Notes: generated from the sequence alone by a model not told the origin. A DNA stretch of 64,000 nt from Corynebacterium sp. sy039 (GCF_007904105.1 NZ_CP042325.1:682001-746000); one strand, 5' to 3'; positions 36,430-46,212 are shown, counted from the stretch's first letter. Translations and numbers: made by a program.

Positions 36430-37356
36430 TTAGATTTTGCGCATTCTTACGCGTTTAATGCTGTGGTCTGTTCCTTTGCTGAGCACTAAAGAAGCCCGTA
36501 CTCGGGTAGGCAAAATGTTTTCTACGAGGTTAGGCAAATTAATCGTTTGCCATATATTGCGAGCCTCAGCTATTGCTTGCTCATCTGACATATCTGCATA
36601 ATGCGAAAAATGCGCGTCTGGTTGTCGAAAGGCGGAATGGCGTAGTTGAAGAAAACGCTCAATATACCAGCGTTCGATGTCGTGAGTTTTAGCATCGACG
36701 TACACAGAAAAATCGAAAAGATCACTGATTGTGAGAGTTGGTCCGGTTTGGAGTACATTAAGCCCTTCAACAATCAAAATGTCGGGACGATCGACGTCGA
36801 TAGTTTCATCGGGAATGCGGTCATAGCGAGTATGTGAATATACAGGTGCTTGGACGTGTGCTTTGCCTGATTTTACGTCAGTAACAAAACGAAGGAGAGC
36901 ACGTTGATCATAGCTTTCTGGATAACCTTTGCGCTCCATAATTCCACGCTTATCTAGTTCAGCAGCGGGGAAAAGAAACCCGTCGGTAGTGACAAGGTCA
37001 ACCCGTGGATGAGAATCCCAGCGTTGCAAGAGCACTTGCAATAAACGTGCAGTGGTGGATTTTCCTACAGCAACTGAGCCTGCAACACCGATGACAAACG
37101 GCACATGACTAAAGCGATCACCCAAGAATGTTTCAGTAGCCGCAGTAAGTTCTTGGCGTGCTTGCACCTGAAGATGAATAAGACGCGAAAGTGGTAGGTA
37201 AACCTCTGTTACTTCGGTGAGGTCAACATTTTCACCGACACCACGTAGTGCCACCACTTCTTCTTCGGTAAGAACTTGAGGCATAGACTTTCGGAGATGA
37301 CGCCAGCTTTCTCGATCAAAGTCGAGATAAGGACTGGAATCTTTTGGGCGAGCCAT
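36430..37356 (-). CDS. coaA: Pantothenate kinase, type I
   Basis: CoaA phosphorylates pantothenate as the first and usually rate-limiting step of CoA synthesis. The P-loop GSVAVGKS is at 93-100, with [21 protein letters not shown] and [10 protein letters not shown] following. The 308 residues fit the bacterial type I enzyme. It converges with the prenyl transferase gene with only 25 bases between the stop codons, and diverges from glyA, as in mycobacteria. Confidence 0.95.
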   Translation of the reverse strand: MARPKDSSPYLDFDRESWRHLRKSMPQVLTEEEVVALRGVGENVDLTEVTEVYLPLSRLIHLQVQARQELTAATETFLGDRFSHVPFVIGVAGSVAVGKSTTARLLQVLLQRWDSHPRVDLVTTDGFLFPAAELDKRGIMERKGYPESYDQRALLRFVTDVKSGKAHVQAPVYSHTRYDRIPDETIDVDRPDILIVEGLNVLQTGPTLTISDLFDFSVYVDAKTHDIERWYIERFLQLRHSAFRQPDAHFSHYADMSDEQAIAEARNIWQTINLPNLVENILPTRVRASLVLSKGTDHSIKRVRMRKI

Positions 37357-37489
37357 AGACCCTATTGTGTAGTGTGGCTAGCACAATATCAAGTAAGATA
37401 GGGGAAAGAATATAGTTCTTGAGCAAAAGTCCCAGATAGATTGGGAAAATAACTGGTTTTACCAACCATAATGAAAGGCACTGAGGTTA

Positions 37490-38779
37490 ATGACTAACGA
37501 TATTCGCTATCAGTCGCTTGCAGAGTTCGACCCAGAAGTTGCAGCAGCTATTTCCGGTGAGCTTGATCGCCAGCGCTCTACCCTAGAAATGATTGCTTCG
37601 GAAAACTTTGTGCCGCGTGCAGTGCTCCAAGCACAAGGATCTGTCTTTACTAATAAGTATGCAGAAGGTTATCCAGGTCGTCGGTATTATGGGGGCTGCG
37701 AACACGCGGATATTGTTGAAGATCTTGCACGTCAGCGCGCAAAAGAGCTCTTTGGTGCTGAGTTTGCTAACGTGCAGCCACACGCAGGTGCACAAGCAAA
37801 TGCAGCAGTATTGATGGCATTGGCAAATCCTGGCGATAAAATTCTTGGTCTATCTTTAGCGCATGGTGGGCATCTTACACACGGAATGCACTTGAACTTT
37901 TCTGGAAAACTGTATCAAGCCTGTGCCTATGAAGTTGATCCAGAAACATTCCGAATCGACATGGATAAAATCCGCCAGCAAGCGCTGAAAGAGAAACCTG
38001 CGGTCATTATTGCCGGTTGGTCTGCTTATCCACGCCAGCAAGATTTTGCTGCATTCCGTGCGATTGCTGATGAAGTAGGTGCAAAACTCTGGGTTGATAT
38101 GGCACACTTTGCAGGTCTTGTAGCTGCTGGATTACATCCTTCGCCTGTTCCTTATGCAGATGTAGTTTCGACTACTGTGCACAAGACTCTAGGCGGACCA
38201 CGCTCCGGTATGATTCTGGCTAAACAAGAGTGGGCAAAGAAACTCAACTCGGCAGTATTTCCTGGTCAGCAGGGCGGACCATTGATGCACGCTGTCGCAG
38301 CTAAAGCAGTGGCGATGAAAGCAGCAGCCACAGATGAGTTCAAGGATCGTCAAGCTCGTACAATTGAGGGCGCGCAGATTCTAGCGGATCGTTTAATTGC
38401 CTCCGACGCTCAGGCAGCAGGTATTGACGTACTTACTGGTGGTACTGATGTGCACTTGGTTTTGGTTGATCTGCGCAATTCTCAGATGGATGGTCAACAA
38501 GCAGAAGATTTATTGCACAAAGTTGGTATCACGGTAAATCGTAACGCTGTTCCGTTTGATCCACGCCCACCAATGGTTACCTCTGGGTTGCGTATCGGAA
38601 CTCCTGCTTTGGCAACTCGTGGCTTTGACTCAGCTGCGTTTAGTGAGGTAGCGGACATCATTGCTCAAGCTCTTGTAGCTGGTGACGGTGCAGATATACC
38701 AGCATTGCGCGCCAGGGTACAAAAACTGGTAGAGCAGTATCCACTCTATGAAGGCTTAGAAGACTGGAAACTACTCTAG
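37490..38779 (+). CDS. glyA: Serine hydroxymethyltransferase
   Basis: GlyA interconverts serine and glycine with tetrahydrofolate, feeding one-carbon metabolism. The PLP lysine is Lys232 in [16 protein letters not shown], and [18 protein letters not shown] and [19 protein letters not shown] are also intact. CTGAGGTTA precedes the ATG. A terminator follows the stop. Confidence 0.97.
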   Translation: MTNDIRYQSLAEFDPEVAAAISGELDRQRSTLEMIASENFVPRAVLQAQGSVFTNKYAEGYPGRRYYGGCEHADIVEDLARQRAKELFGAEFANVQPHAGAQANAAVLMALANPGDKILGLSLAHGGHLTHGMHLNFSGKLYQACAYEVDPETFRIDMDKIRQQALKEKPAVIIAGWSAYPRQQDFAAFRAIADEVGAKLWVDMAHFAGLVAAGLHPSPVPYADVVSTTVHKTLGGPRSGMILAKQEWAKKLNSAVFPGQQGGPLMHAVAAKAVAMKAAATDEFKDRQARTIEGAQILADRLIASDAQAAGIDVLTGGTDVHLVLVDLRNSQMDGQQAEDLLHKVGITVNRNAVPFDPRPPMVTSGLRIGTPALATRGFDSAAFSEVADIIAQALVAGDGADIPALRARVQKLVEQYPLYEGLEDWKLL

Positions 38780-38787
38780 AGATAAAA

Positions 38788-38826
38788 CTTCCCCTACAGG
38801 TATGCTCTGCAGGGGAAGAATTTTTT
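38788..38826 (+). terminator. Terminator after glyA
   Basis: CTTCCCCTACA pairs with TGCAGGGGAAG with one mismatch and is followed by six Ts. Confidence 0.88.
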
Positions 38827-38889
38827 GCGTACGGAACCGTACTGAGAATGCACTAAGTCACTAAGTCCTGAGGACGCGGATACGTTATT

Positions 38890-39264
38890 TTACTCAGACT
38901 TCTTCTGTTTTTCTTCACGCGATTGTGCAAGTTCGGTACGTGCTTCGCGTAACCACTGTGGCTGATCTGCAAGTAACGCCTTGATCTGCGCTGTAGTAAG
39001 TGGTTTATCCATATCATTGCGTTTGAGCGCTGCAATAGTAATACCAAGTTTTTGCGCCACAATGGGGCGAGGATGTGGTCCTTCTTTGCGCAATTGCTGA
39101 AGCCACTGAGGTGGTTCTTTAAGCAGTAGAGCCAGTTCTTGATGGGTAATTGCCCCAGACTGAAATTCTTGTGGCGTTGCTGGTAAGTAAATACCTAATT
39201 TTTTCGCAGCAGTTTGAGGGCGCATAGCAGTGCCCGATGGCTGTAATCCAGATTCTTCATTCAC
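38890..39264 (-). CDS. DUF5997 family protein
   Basis: The 124-residue soluble protein has two related halves: KKLGIYLPATPQEFQ then PPQWLQQLRKEGPHPRPIVAQKLGI, and a second ALLADQPQWLREAR. This matches DUF5997, a family of small actinobacterial proteins with no known role. A second possible start at 39225 gives MRPQTAAKKLGIYLP. It is divergent from the LysR-like effector-domain gene, 24 bases away; this pairing recurs in actinobacteria as far as I recall. Confidence 0.8.
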   Translation of the reverse strand: MNEESGLQPSGTAMRPQTAAKKLGIYLPATPQEFQSGAITHQELALLLKEPPQWLQQLRKEGPHPRPIVAQKLGITIAALKRNDMDKPLTTAQIKALLADQPQWLREARTELAQSREEKQKKSE

Positions 39265-39288
39265 ACTTATAACGGTAGCATTAGTTTT

Positions 39289-40020
39289 ATGTTGACTTTA
39301 AGTTTCGTTACCGGTACCGAACCAGAAAAATGGTTCCATCGTTTCAACGAGCGTACCAAAGATGAGACACTCCATACTTTTTCCAGTGATGATCCTCTGG
39401 AATCATTATTAGCAGCCCAGGATCAGCTGGGCTTAGCCAAAGACCAAGATATTCCTAGTGCTGATCTGGCTCTAGTGCGTTTGCCTGACGCTCGGCTAGA
39501 TGAGTTAGGCGATCACGTGCATATTGTGCAACTTTATGCAGAACAACCAGGAATTGCTTTTTCTAAAGAGCATACGTTGAGTCTTTATGAGACAGTTTCC
39601 CAAGAAGAACTAGCAGGGGAAATCATCAATTACCGCTGGTTATCTGGGCAGAAGCTGGATATAGCGCAAATAAGAACTGGGTTGAGTGTGGCCGCCGCAA
39701 ATGTTGGTGTGGTACTTGCACCTCGTCCCATTCTGAAAGTGCTAGCGAAAAAAGAAGTAGTACATCGGGGGTTCATTGGGGATAGTCCAGAAAGTAGCAT
39801 CGCTTTAGTGTGGTATAAAGACCGCGATTGCGCTGCGATTCAAGATTTTGTGGGGATAGCTAAGGGCAGGACCGCCAATTCTTCCAGGCAGGCTCTGCCA
39901 AAGCGTTCGGCAAGGCAAAAGACACTTGATAAACAAAAGCGCAAAGCGCAACAGTCGACTCCACGGTTTGCGAAGGCTAAAAATAGTCAGATTGGACGTC
40001 GAAAGAAAAAGCGCAGGTAA
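39289..40020 (+). CDS. LysR-type substrate-binding domain protein without DNA-binding domain
   Basis: This 243-residue protein matches the periplasmic-binding-like effector domain of LysR regulators (LTLSFVTGTEPEKWF at the N-terminus, and the RTGLSVAAANVGVVLAPRPILKVL region), but the usual N-terminal helix-turn-helix is missing and it starts directly with a strand. The last ~45 residues are a very basic Lys/Arg tail with a Ser/Gln mix. I see no ribosome binding site, so the transcript could be nearly leaderless. Its function is unknown. Confidence 0.75.
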   Translation: MLTLSFVTGTEPEKWFHRFNERTKDETLHTFSSDDPLESLLAAQDQLGLAKDQDIPSADLALVRLPDARLDELGDHVHIVQLYAEQPGIAFSKEHTLSLYETVSQEELAGEIINYRWLSGQKLDIAQIRTGLSVAAANVGVVLAPRPILKVLAKKEVVHRGFIGDSPESSIALVWYKDRDCAAIQDFVGIAKGRTANSSRQALPKRSARQKTLDKQKRKAQQSTPRFAKAKNSQIGRRKKKRR

Positions 40021-40188
40021 TGGTGTTTTCGCTATGGGAAAGGACACGATTAGGTAACTATCTCATGTCTAAACCTTAACGATTTTGCTGATTATTTGCG
40101 TCCTGCTGATAAACCAGGCAAGGTGGAAAGCGGTGTAGAAATACTCCGTTTACTTTTAATTAATTATTTACTTATGAAAGGTAAGAAA

Positions 40189-40809
40189 ATGTCTAACCGT
40201 CTAGTTCGTGGTCTTGTCGCAGGTGTTGCTGGTTTGACTCTTAGTGCAGGTCTTGTTGCTTGCTCTGGTGAGGATGCACAAAAGGCAAAAGACGCTGCAG
40301 TGAGCGTAAAGAATGAAGCAGGCGATTCTGCGGATAATGCTTTGGATAAAGCGAAAGAAGCTGGTTCTAACGCTGTATCTGAGGTAAAAGAAGCTGGCGC
40401 AAAAGCAACTGAGGCTGCTGGTTCTGCAGTAGATTCAGCCAAGGAAGCTATGGAAACTAAAGAAGTAAAGCTTTCCGACGGCAGCACTGTTGAGGTTCCA
40501 GATGCTCTAGCAGATGCAGCTCATGAGGCTGATGAAGCTGTTGCTTATGAAGAAGGCGAAGATGGCACCTACAGCATTGAGCTTTCCGACGGTACCTTCG
40601 CTGTGTACAACGCAGAAGGTAAAGTTGTTCCAGTTATTGGTAAAATTGCCGAAACTTGGAAGGCTGAAGGTGGCTTGAAGTCTTCTGTTGGTGCTCCATT
40701 GGCTGCTGAAGAAACTGTGGAAAATGGTTGGAACCAGAAATTTGCTCATGGTTCTATCGACTGGGTTGATGAGGGCAATGGCTTTGGTCCAAAGATCAAC
40801 AACAGCTAA
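40189..40809 (+). CDS. Lipoprotein with Ala/Lys-rich helix and LGFP-type domain
   Basis: With the ATG at 40189 (AAAGG seven bases upstream) the protein is 206 residues. A lipoprotein signal ends LVAC with Cys25. It is followed by a helical Lys/Ala/Glu region made of imperfect repeats such as DKAKEAGSNAVSEVKEAG, and a C-terminal domain IAETWKAEGGLKSSVGAPL to FAHGSIDWVDEG that resembles an LGFP repeat, which binds cell-wall polymers. The role is probably in the envelope, but no enzyme motif is seen. A terminator follows. Confidence 0.8.
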   Translation: MSNRLVRGLVAGVAGLTLSAGLVACSGEDAQKAKDAAVSVKNEAGDSADNALDKAKEAGSNAVSEVKEAGAKATEAAGSAVDSAKEAMETKEVKLSDGSTVEVPDALADAAHEADEAVAYEEGEDGTYSIELSDGTFAVYNAEGKVVPVIGKIAETWKAEGGLKSSVGAPLAAEETVENGWNQKFAHGSIDWVDEGNGFGPKINNS

Positions 40810-40827
40810 GTAACTCAGTAAAATCTA

Positions 40828-40865
40828 AGACTCTCTTATCATTTGCGTGATAGAGAGTCTTTTTG
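40828..40865 (+). terminator. Terminator after the lipoprotein gene
   Basis: AGACTCTCTTATCA pairs with TGATAGAGAGTCT, one bulged T, and is followed by TTTTTG. Confidence 0.88.
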
Positions 40866-40937
40866 TTGGCAAAAGCGCAGATAAAAAGTGTATTGAAAGT
40901 TTGCACCAATACGAAAGTTTAGGAATAATCTAAAAAC

Positions 40938-41462
40938 ATGACAGCAAAAGACTTCGTGATTCGCCCTATGCGACGCTCTGATTTTAGTCAGGTACAGGAA
41001 ATATACTTGATGGGCTTAGCGACAGGTCATGCTACCTTCGAGACAGAGGCGCCTACCTGGGAAGAGTTTTCGCAAAAGAAGATCACTGAAACCATGTTGG
41101 TTGCAGTGGAAAAGCAGGATGACACAAAAGTTTTAGGCTGGGTTACTGCAGCACCTATTTCTGCGCGGAGTGTGTTTGATGATGTTGTAGAGGATTCAAT
41201 CTATATACATCAAGATGCACGCGGTCGAGGTGTGGCTGGTGCGCTCATTGATAGTCTTGCTCAAGTGTGTCAAGATTTGGGTAAGAGTGCTATCCATTCG
41301 TGGATTTTCCCGGAAAACACAGGTTCGATCAAGCTGCATGAATCTCGTGGCTTTAAGAAAGTAGCGTCTTTTACTCGGTTGGCAAAGATGACCTATGGAG
41401 AAATGGCGGGTCAATGGCGCGGTACAGATATTTATGAAAAATTATTGCCTGTAGAAGAGTAG
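40938..41462 (+). CDS. GNAT N-acetyltransferase
   Basis: The 174-residue protein has the GNAT acetyl-CoA motif RGRGVAGALIDSLAQVC and a later SIKLHESRGFKK segment, with IRPMRRSDFSQVQEIYLMGLATGHATFE at the start. The overall design resembles phosphinothricin- and methionine-sulfone-type acetyltransferases, but the substrate is unknown. It is a single gene converging with the DHA2 exporter gene. Confidence 0.85.
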   Translation: MTAKDFVIRPMRRSDFSQVQEIYLMGLATGHATFETEAPTWEEFSQKKITETMLVAVEKQDDTKVLGWVTAAPISARSVFDDVVEDSIYIHQDARGRGVAGALIDSLAQVCQDLGKSAIHSWIFPENTGSIKLHESRGFKKVASFTRLAKMTYGEMAGQWRGTDIYEKLLPVEE

Positions 41463-41463
41463 T

Positions 41464-41495
41464 AAAAAGCTGGTATCAATCGATACCAGCTTTTT
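41464..41495. terminator. Bidirectional terminator between the GNAT and exporter genes
   Basis: AAAAAGCTGGTATC and GATACCAGCTTTTT form a perfect 14-bp stem with a four-base loop, with A and T runs on both sides. Confidence 0.93.
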
Positions 41496-41516
41496 TGTAT
41501 GGGGCTAAGGTGCGTT

Positions 41517-43118
41517 TTACTTTGTGTGGTTTTCTTTATCGAAAATTGTCGCTGTGCTTAGTTCTTGTTCCTGCACAAAGAATAATGCAATGACGGAAAG
41601 AACAGCGAGAGGAATGAGATAGAGGAATACCGGAGTAAGCGCATCATTATAAGAAACTGCAATGGCATCTTGGAATGGCTGCGGTAGAGTTGTTACTGTT
41701 GCTGGGGTCAAGCTGCTTGTATCCATGCCACCGCCTGTAGCACCTGCTAGTTGGGACATATCAATACCCATGTGTTGTGCTTTAGCAAGTGCTTGTGGAA
41801 TAGCAGTGCTTAAGTGATTTTTGAGTCCGGTTAAGAAAATAGAACCGACAAGAGCTGCGCCAAGGCTACCGCCAACTTGGCGGAAAAAGTTATTTGTACC
41901 AGTAGCAGTACCCACGTGAGACAAGGAGAAAGAGTTTTGGACAATCAGTACCAAAACTTGCATGGTGGCACCAAGACCAAAACCGAATACTGCTAGGTAA
42001 AGTCCTACTTTCATGAGTGAGTCGTCGGCAGACATAGTGCTGAGCAAGAAAAGCGCGAGTGCCATAATGCTTTGCCCTAGAATCGGAAAGAACTTATAGC
42101 GTCCTGTCCGGGTAATGATATTGCCAATGGCAGTGGAGGTGATGATCATGCTTGCCATCATTGGAATCATCATTAATCCAGCTCGGGTAGGAGAGAGATG
42201 ATGAACCATCTGGAAATATGTGGGCAGATAAGCAATAGTTCCGAACATGAAAATTCCAGTAGAGAATCCAGCAGCTGTGCAGAGGATAAAGTTTTTATTC
42301 TTAAAAAGCTCAATGGAAATTAATGGATTAGCGACTCTGCTCTCAACGAAGATGAAAATAATGCTGAAAATAATACATACGCAAATAAGCGAAATGATCG
42401 TGGTGCTTGTCCAGGCGTAATCACGTCCGCCCCAGGTGATGAAGAGAATAAGGGCAGCTGTTGCAATGGACATGGTGGCTGTACCTAACCAGTCCACCTG
42501 GAAGGTTTGTTTTTTAGTAGGTAGTTTTAGCAAAATGCTGATGGCGATGATTGCGATCAGTCCTAGTGGAACGTTAAGCCACATTCCCCAGCGCCAGCCA
42601 GGGCCGTCGGTAAACCAACCGCCTGCTAGAGGGCCAAGCACTGAAGCAAAACCAAAAACTGATCCCATGACACCCATGAATTTTCCACGTTCACGAGCAC
42701 TGGTGACCTCAGCGGTAATAGCTTGGGACAGAATCATCATGGAACCAGCTGCAATACCTTGGATTGCACGACCGATAATAAGGATGGGCATTGATTGTGC
42801 AAGAGCACCGAGTATTGAGCCAATGATAAAAGTGATATTTGCCCCAATGAATAATGGTTTTTTATTGAGCTGGTCACCGAGTTTGCCGAAGAACGGCATG
42901 GCGATAGTTTGTCCGAGTAAGAAAGCGCTAATAACCCAGGACATATGATCGACGCCGCCAAGCTCACCGACGATCGTCGGTAGTGCGGTGGAGAAAATCA
43001 TTTGCCCAAGTGCACTCATGAGCATACTGAGCATGAGCGTAGAGATAATTAACCACACACGGGAATTGGTGCTGGTGTCTTTTTTATAATCGGTAGTGGT
43101 CGTAGTCGTGTGAGTCAT
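41517..43118 (-). CDS. DHA2-family MFS multidrug exporter
   Basis: The 533-residue protein has 14 predicted spans. Motif A is GKLGDQLNKKPL and motif C-like GSVFGFASVLGPLAGGWFTDGPGWRW is present, with IIGRAIQGIAAGSM between them. This is the EmrB/QacA type of proton-driven drug exporter. It overlaps the upstream TetR gene by four bases (ATGA), so the two are translationally coupled, and the regulator probably controls both through the palindrome at 43777-43817. Confidence 0.88.
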   Translation of the reverse strand: MTHTTTTTTDYKKDTSTNSRVWLIISTLMLSMLMSALGQMIFSTALPTIVGELGGVDHMSWVISAFLLGQTIAMPFFGKLGDQLNKKPLFIGANITFIIGSILGALAQSMPILIIGRAIQGIAAGSMMILSQAITAEVTSARERGKFMGVMGSVFGFASVLGPLAGGWFTDGPGWRWGMWLNVPLGLIAIIAISILLKLPTKKQTFQVDWLGTATMSIATAALILFITWGGRDYAWTSTTIISLICVCIIFSIIFIFVESRVANPLISIELFKNKNFILCTAAGFSTGIFMFGTIAYLPTYFQMVHHLSPTRAGLMMIPMMASMIITSTAIGNIITRTGRYKFFPILGQSIMALALFLLSTMSADDSLMKVGLYLAVFGFGLGATMQVLVLIVQNSFSLSHVGTATGTNNFFRQVGGSLGAALVGSIFLTGLKNHLSTAIPQALAKAQHMGIDMSQLAGATGGGMDTSSLTPATVTTLPQPFQDAIAVSYNDALTPVFLYLIPLAVLSVIALFFVQEQELSTATIFDKENHTK

Positions 43119-43768
43119 TTTATTCTTTCTGATGCAAGAGTTGATAGTGAGTCAAGATTGTGGTGGCATTTACGCCTTAACGTGGCAAAACTTTCTTTTG
43201 GTGAATCTATCCATTCCATAAAGCCGAGATGAACAGCGTAAAAAGCAATTTTTGCAATATGGTTTGCCTCATGCTCCACAGAATGCATGGTCAATATCCT
43301 TTGCTCTGGGTAACGCGTGAGATATTGAGTGAGCAATTCATGTAGATTACTAAAGAACTCGTGATGGTTTGCTGAAGAAAGATGGGCTAAACTTGGGTTT
43401 TCTCGTCGGATATGCTTACGACGACGTAAAATTTCCGCAGCGGTAGTTTCATCAACAAACTGTGCTGAGATCGTATTGTCAAGATAGAGTTCCATAGTGG
43501 CGGCAATGAGATCGCTATGTGGCTGACTGAGGAATTTTTCTTGTTCTTCAGCAGGAATATCTCTTGGCGGGGTGCCAATAATGGCTGCTTCCTTGGACTC
43601 GACATAGTTGAATAATGTGCGTCGTGAGATTTGTGCTGCTTGGCAAATATCTTCCACCGTGACGTTATTGAGTCCACGCTCAATGGCGAGCCTGGTGGCA
43701 TGTTCTTCTATAGCCTGGCGGGTTTGTTGCCGCTTTCTTTCTCTTAGGGAGAGTGGTTCATTAGTCAC
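43115..43768 (-). CDS. TetR-family regulator of the adjacent exporter
   Basis: The protein has an N-terminal HTH (RERKRQQTRQAIEEHATRLAIE to QAAQISRRTLFNYVESKEAAIIG) and a helical ligand domain. The GTG at 43768 gives MTNEPLSLRER and about 218 residues. The longer TTG start at 43804 would lie inside the operator palindrome. Its stop codon overlaps the start of the exporter gene in an ATGA. Autoregulation with drug-induced release is the likely mode, by analogy with QacR and TetR. Confidence 0.8.
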   Translation of the reverse strand: MTNEPLSLRERKRQQTRQAIEEHATRLAIERGLNNVTVEDICQAAQISRRTLFNYVESKEAAIIGTPPRDIPAEEQEKFLSQPHSDLIAATMELYLDNTISAQFVDETTAAEILRRRKHIRRENPSLAHLSSANHHEFFSNLHELLTQYLTRYPEQRILTMHSVEHEANHIAKIAFYAVHLGFMEWIDSPKESFATLRRKCHHNLDSLSTLASERIK

Positions 43769-43776
43769 TAAAATAA

Positions 43777-43817
43777 ACTTAGTATAAAAATGCACGGAGT
43801 GCAAAATTAAACTAAGT
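43777..43817. promoter_or_regulatory. Extended palindromic operator upstream of the TetR/exporter pair
   Basis: ACTTAGT at 43777-43783 matches the complement of ACTAAGT at 43811-43817, and TGCAC at 43791-43795 matches the complement of GTGCA at 43799-43803. Both pairs share one centre at 43797. On the minus strand a TATACT minus-10 lies inside it, so binding would block transcription. Confidence 0.65.
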
Positions 43818-43830
43818 GTATAAAAGTGTA

Positions 43831-44730
43831 TTACAGTGTGAAGCTCACAGTCTGTCCAGGAACTAATTGTGCACAGCGATCACAAGATTCTCGCGTCAAA
43901 ACTGCAATCACGGGATACCCGCCAGTAACTGGATGATCAGCACCAAAAATAACAGGATCGCCGCTAGGCGGAATCTGAATACACCCTCGAACCATTCCCT
44001 CACTTTGTAGTTCTTCGGTCTTGAGTCGTTCAATCGGCTGTGGAGCCTGTAAGCGGATGCCGATACGATCTGACTCTGAAGTAACGCGATAGCGTTGCTG
44101 CAAAAAGGATCTCACCGTAGTGCTACTAAACCAATCATCCCGTGGACCTAAGGTGACGGTAAGTATTTCATGCTGCTTGTGCTGCCATAGTGGTGGCAGT
44201 TGGCGTAGCGTGGGATACCAATTGTGCATTGCCAAAAACTCACCTGTGTCATAAGCGCAGTGGGCAGTATCGCCAACAGACAATGGGGCAGGGCCAATGC
44301 CGCTGAGTCGATCGCTGGATGCAGATTCTAAAATCGGGGTAACGGCAAACCCGCCACGAATAGCAAAGTAGGTACGTAACCGAGAGTCTGCATGGTCAAG
44401 CGTGATGACATCACCAGCCTGAACGTCAATAATGGCTCCGGTATAACTATGCGTTTTTTTGCCAGCAGCAGATGTGATGCTAATGAGTGAATCTGTGCCA
44501 TAAAAAATGATATGTGCTGCGGCATGAAACCGAACACTCAACCCACCCATGAGTACCTCAATTACTGGTGCATCAACGGTATTGCCGAGTGCTGCATTTG
44601 CGCGGGCTGCACAGAAACGATCAAAACTGCCAGAGCTGCTCACACCAAGCTGCGCATAACCCCAGCGACCACGATCTTGGTAGAGGCTGAGTGCACCTGG
44701 AGAAAGTACATCAAAAATAGGAAGGGACAT
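43831..44730 (-). CDS. pxpC: 5-oxoprolinase subunit C, biotin-dependent carboxyltransferase-like
   Basis: Together with PxpA and PxpB it makes the ATP-dependent prokaryotic 5-oxoprolinase that turns pyroglutamate into glutamate. The KipA-type fold is shown by SSSGSFDRFCAARANAALGN, the FYGTDSLISI to DHADSRLRTYFAIRGG region, and GVRSPQPI-like later segments. The stop codon of pxpB directly abuts its ATG. At 299 residues it is close to the usual ~310. Confidence 0.9.
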   Translation of the reverse strand: MSLPIFDVLSPGALSLYQDRGRWGYAQLGVSSSGSFDRFCAARANAALGNTVDAPVIEVLMGGLSVRFHAAAHIIFYGTDSLISITSAAGKKTHSYTGAIIDVQAGDVITLDHADSRLRTYFAIRGGFAVTPILESASSDRLSGIGPAPLSVGDTAHCAYDTGEFLAMHNWYPTLRQLPPLWQHKQHEILTVTLGPRDDWFSSTTVRSFLQQRYRVTSESDRIGIRLQAPQPIERLKTEELQSEGMVRGCIQIPPSGDPVIFGADHPVTGGYPVIAVLTRESCDRCAQLVPGQTVSFTL

Positions 44731-45399
44731 TTATTTTTCCTCCACAAAACGCACAGTATCTCCCGGAGAAATCAATGACGGTGCTGCTTTATTAACATCC
44801 CAGAGAGTGCTTGTTGTATGACCGATAATTTGCCATCCGCCAGGGGATTGATGCGGATAAACTGCACTAAAATGTCCAGCAAGAGCCACGGAACCGGCAG
44901 GTATTTTCGTACGTGGGGTAGCAAGGCGTGGAATAGAAACCGGTCGAGGTGCATGAGCGTGGTGCGTTTGCTCAGCGACGAGATACATAAACCCAGGGGC
45001 AAAACCACCAAAAGCAGCATACCAGCGAATCTCGCTATGCCACTGTGCAACCTCATGTTCGGCAATGCCCAAATGATGCGCTACCACACCAAGGTCAGGG
45101 CCGTCATAATGAACTGGAATAGTGACAGTTTTCCCGTCATTCATTGTTGCTGGCAGGCAGTGAATATCAATACATTCTAATTTTTTACTCAATGCGCCAG
45201 GGGTGAGTCGGGGAGAATCAACTGTAATAACGATGGTTTCTGCAGCAGGCACAATATCAACAACATCACGTGAATACTCAGCATTGATGTGGGCATACAT
45301 TGCAAGGACACAATCGAGGATACGAGGATGGGTGGCGGTAGTGTCTTGTCGCTCAAATGTAAGGATCAGAGCGCTATCGCCATACGGTTGTATAATCAT
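44731..45399 (-). CDS. pxpB: 5-oxoprolinase subunit B (KipI-like)
   Basis: The second subunit of 5-oxoprolinase. The signatures GGFAPGFMYL, PRLATPRTKIPAGSVALAG and SPGGWQIIGHT are intact. Its ATG overlaps the pxpA stop by four bases (ATGA), and its stop codon immediately precedes the pxpC ATG, indicating tight coupling. The related KipI of Bacillus inhibits the sporulation kinase KinA, which does not apply here. Confidence 0.92.
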   Translation of the reverse strand: MIIQPYGDSALILTFERQDTTATHPRILDCVLAMYAHINAEYSRDVVDIVPAAETIVITVDSPRLTPGALSKKLECIDIHCLPATMNDGKTVTIPVHYDGPDLGVVAHHLGIAEHEVAQWHSEIRWYAAFGGFAPGFMYLVAEQTHHAHAPRPVSIPRLATPRTKIPAGSVALAGHFSAVYPHQSPGGWQIIGHTTSTLWDVNKAAPSLISPGDTVRFVEEK

Positions 45400-46187
45400 G
45401 CGCTAATTTGTACACCTGCACTAGATAGTTCTTTTTTAATCTGTTGTACGAGCAATAATGCTTGAGGATTATCGCCATGCACACAGATTGAATCTGCTTG
45501 AATGAGCAAAGAGGAACCGTCACTGGTTTGTACTGGCTGTTGCGTTGCTAGGGCTAATGCTTGTGCAATAACTACATCAGCATTGGTATGCACTGCGCCT
45601 TGCTGAGAGCGCGGCACTAATGTGCCTTGATTCGTATAGGCGCGGTCAGCAAAAGCCTCTTGGATAACCTGAAGACCTGTCTTTTGAGCCCAGTGAACAA
45701 TCTGAGAACCTGCTAAAGCCATGAGCTTGAGCTGGGGATTAAAATTTATAATTGCATCGATTACCGCACGAGCTTGCTGCTCATCATGCGCAATAGTGTT
45801 GTATAGCGCACCATGCGGTTTAACATATTCAAGACGAGCTCCTGTACTGCGTGCTGCTGCGTCGATAGCACCTAATTGATAAATAATTTCTGCATAAAGT
45901 TCTGTGTAGCTATAGTCCATACGACGACGACCAAAGCCGGCTAAATCACGATATCCCGGATGGGCGCCAATGCGAACACCATTGTCATGTGCATTCTTTA
46001 CTGTGCGCAGTAAGGTGATTGGATCGCCTGCATGAAAACCACAGGCGATATTGGCACTGGAGATGAGCGTCAAGAGGTCATCATCACAACCTAAGTGGTA
46101 GTTACCAAAGCTCTCGCCAAGATCAGCGTTGAGATCTATCTGGAAAGTTTGAGTGGACTTTGGTTGTGCGTCGGAAGAAAAAGACAT
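45396..46187 (-). CDS. pxpA: 5-oxoprolinase subunit A (LamB/YcsF family)
   Basis: The third subunit, with IDLNADLGESFGNYHLGCDDDLL at the N-terminus, SANIACGFHAGDP, IGAHPGYRD, and YVKPHGALYN. These are the metal- and substrate-binding segments of the family. At 263 residues it has standard length. It follows the transporter gene by about 25 bases and overlaps pxpB. Confidence 0.93.
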   Translation of the reverse strand: MSFSSDAQPKSTQTFQIDLNADLGESFGNYHLGCDDDLLTLISSANIACGFHAGDPITLLRTVKNAHDNGVRIGAHPGYRDLAGFGRRRMDYSYTELYAEIIYQLGAIDAAARSTGARLEYVKPHGALYNTIAHDEQQARAVIDAIINFNPQLKLMALAGSQIVHWAQKTGLQVIQEAFADRAYTNQGTLVPRSQQGAVHTNADVVIAQALALATQQPVQTSDGSSLLIQADSICVHGDNPQALLLVQQIKKELSSAGVQISA

Positions 46188-46212
46188 GGATTATCCAATC
46201 AATAAGTAAGTG

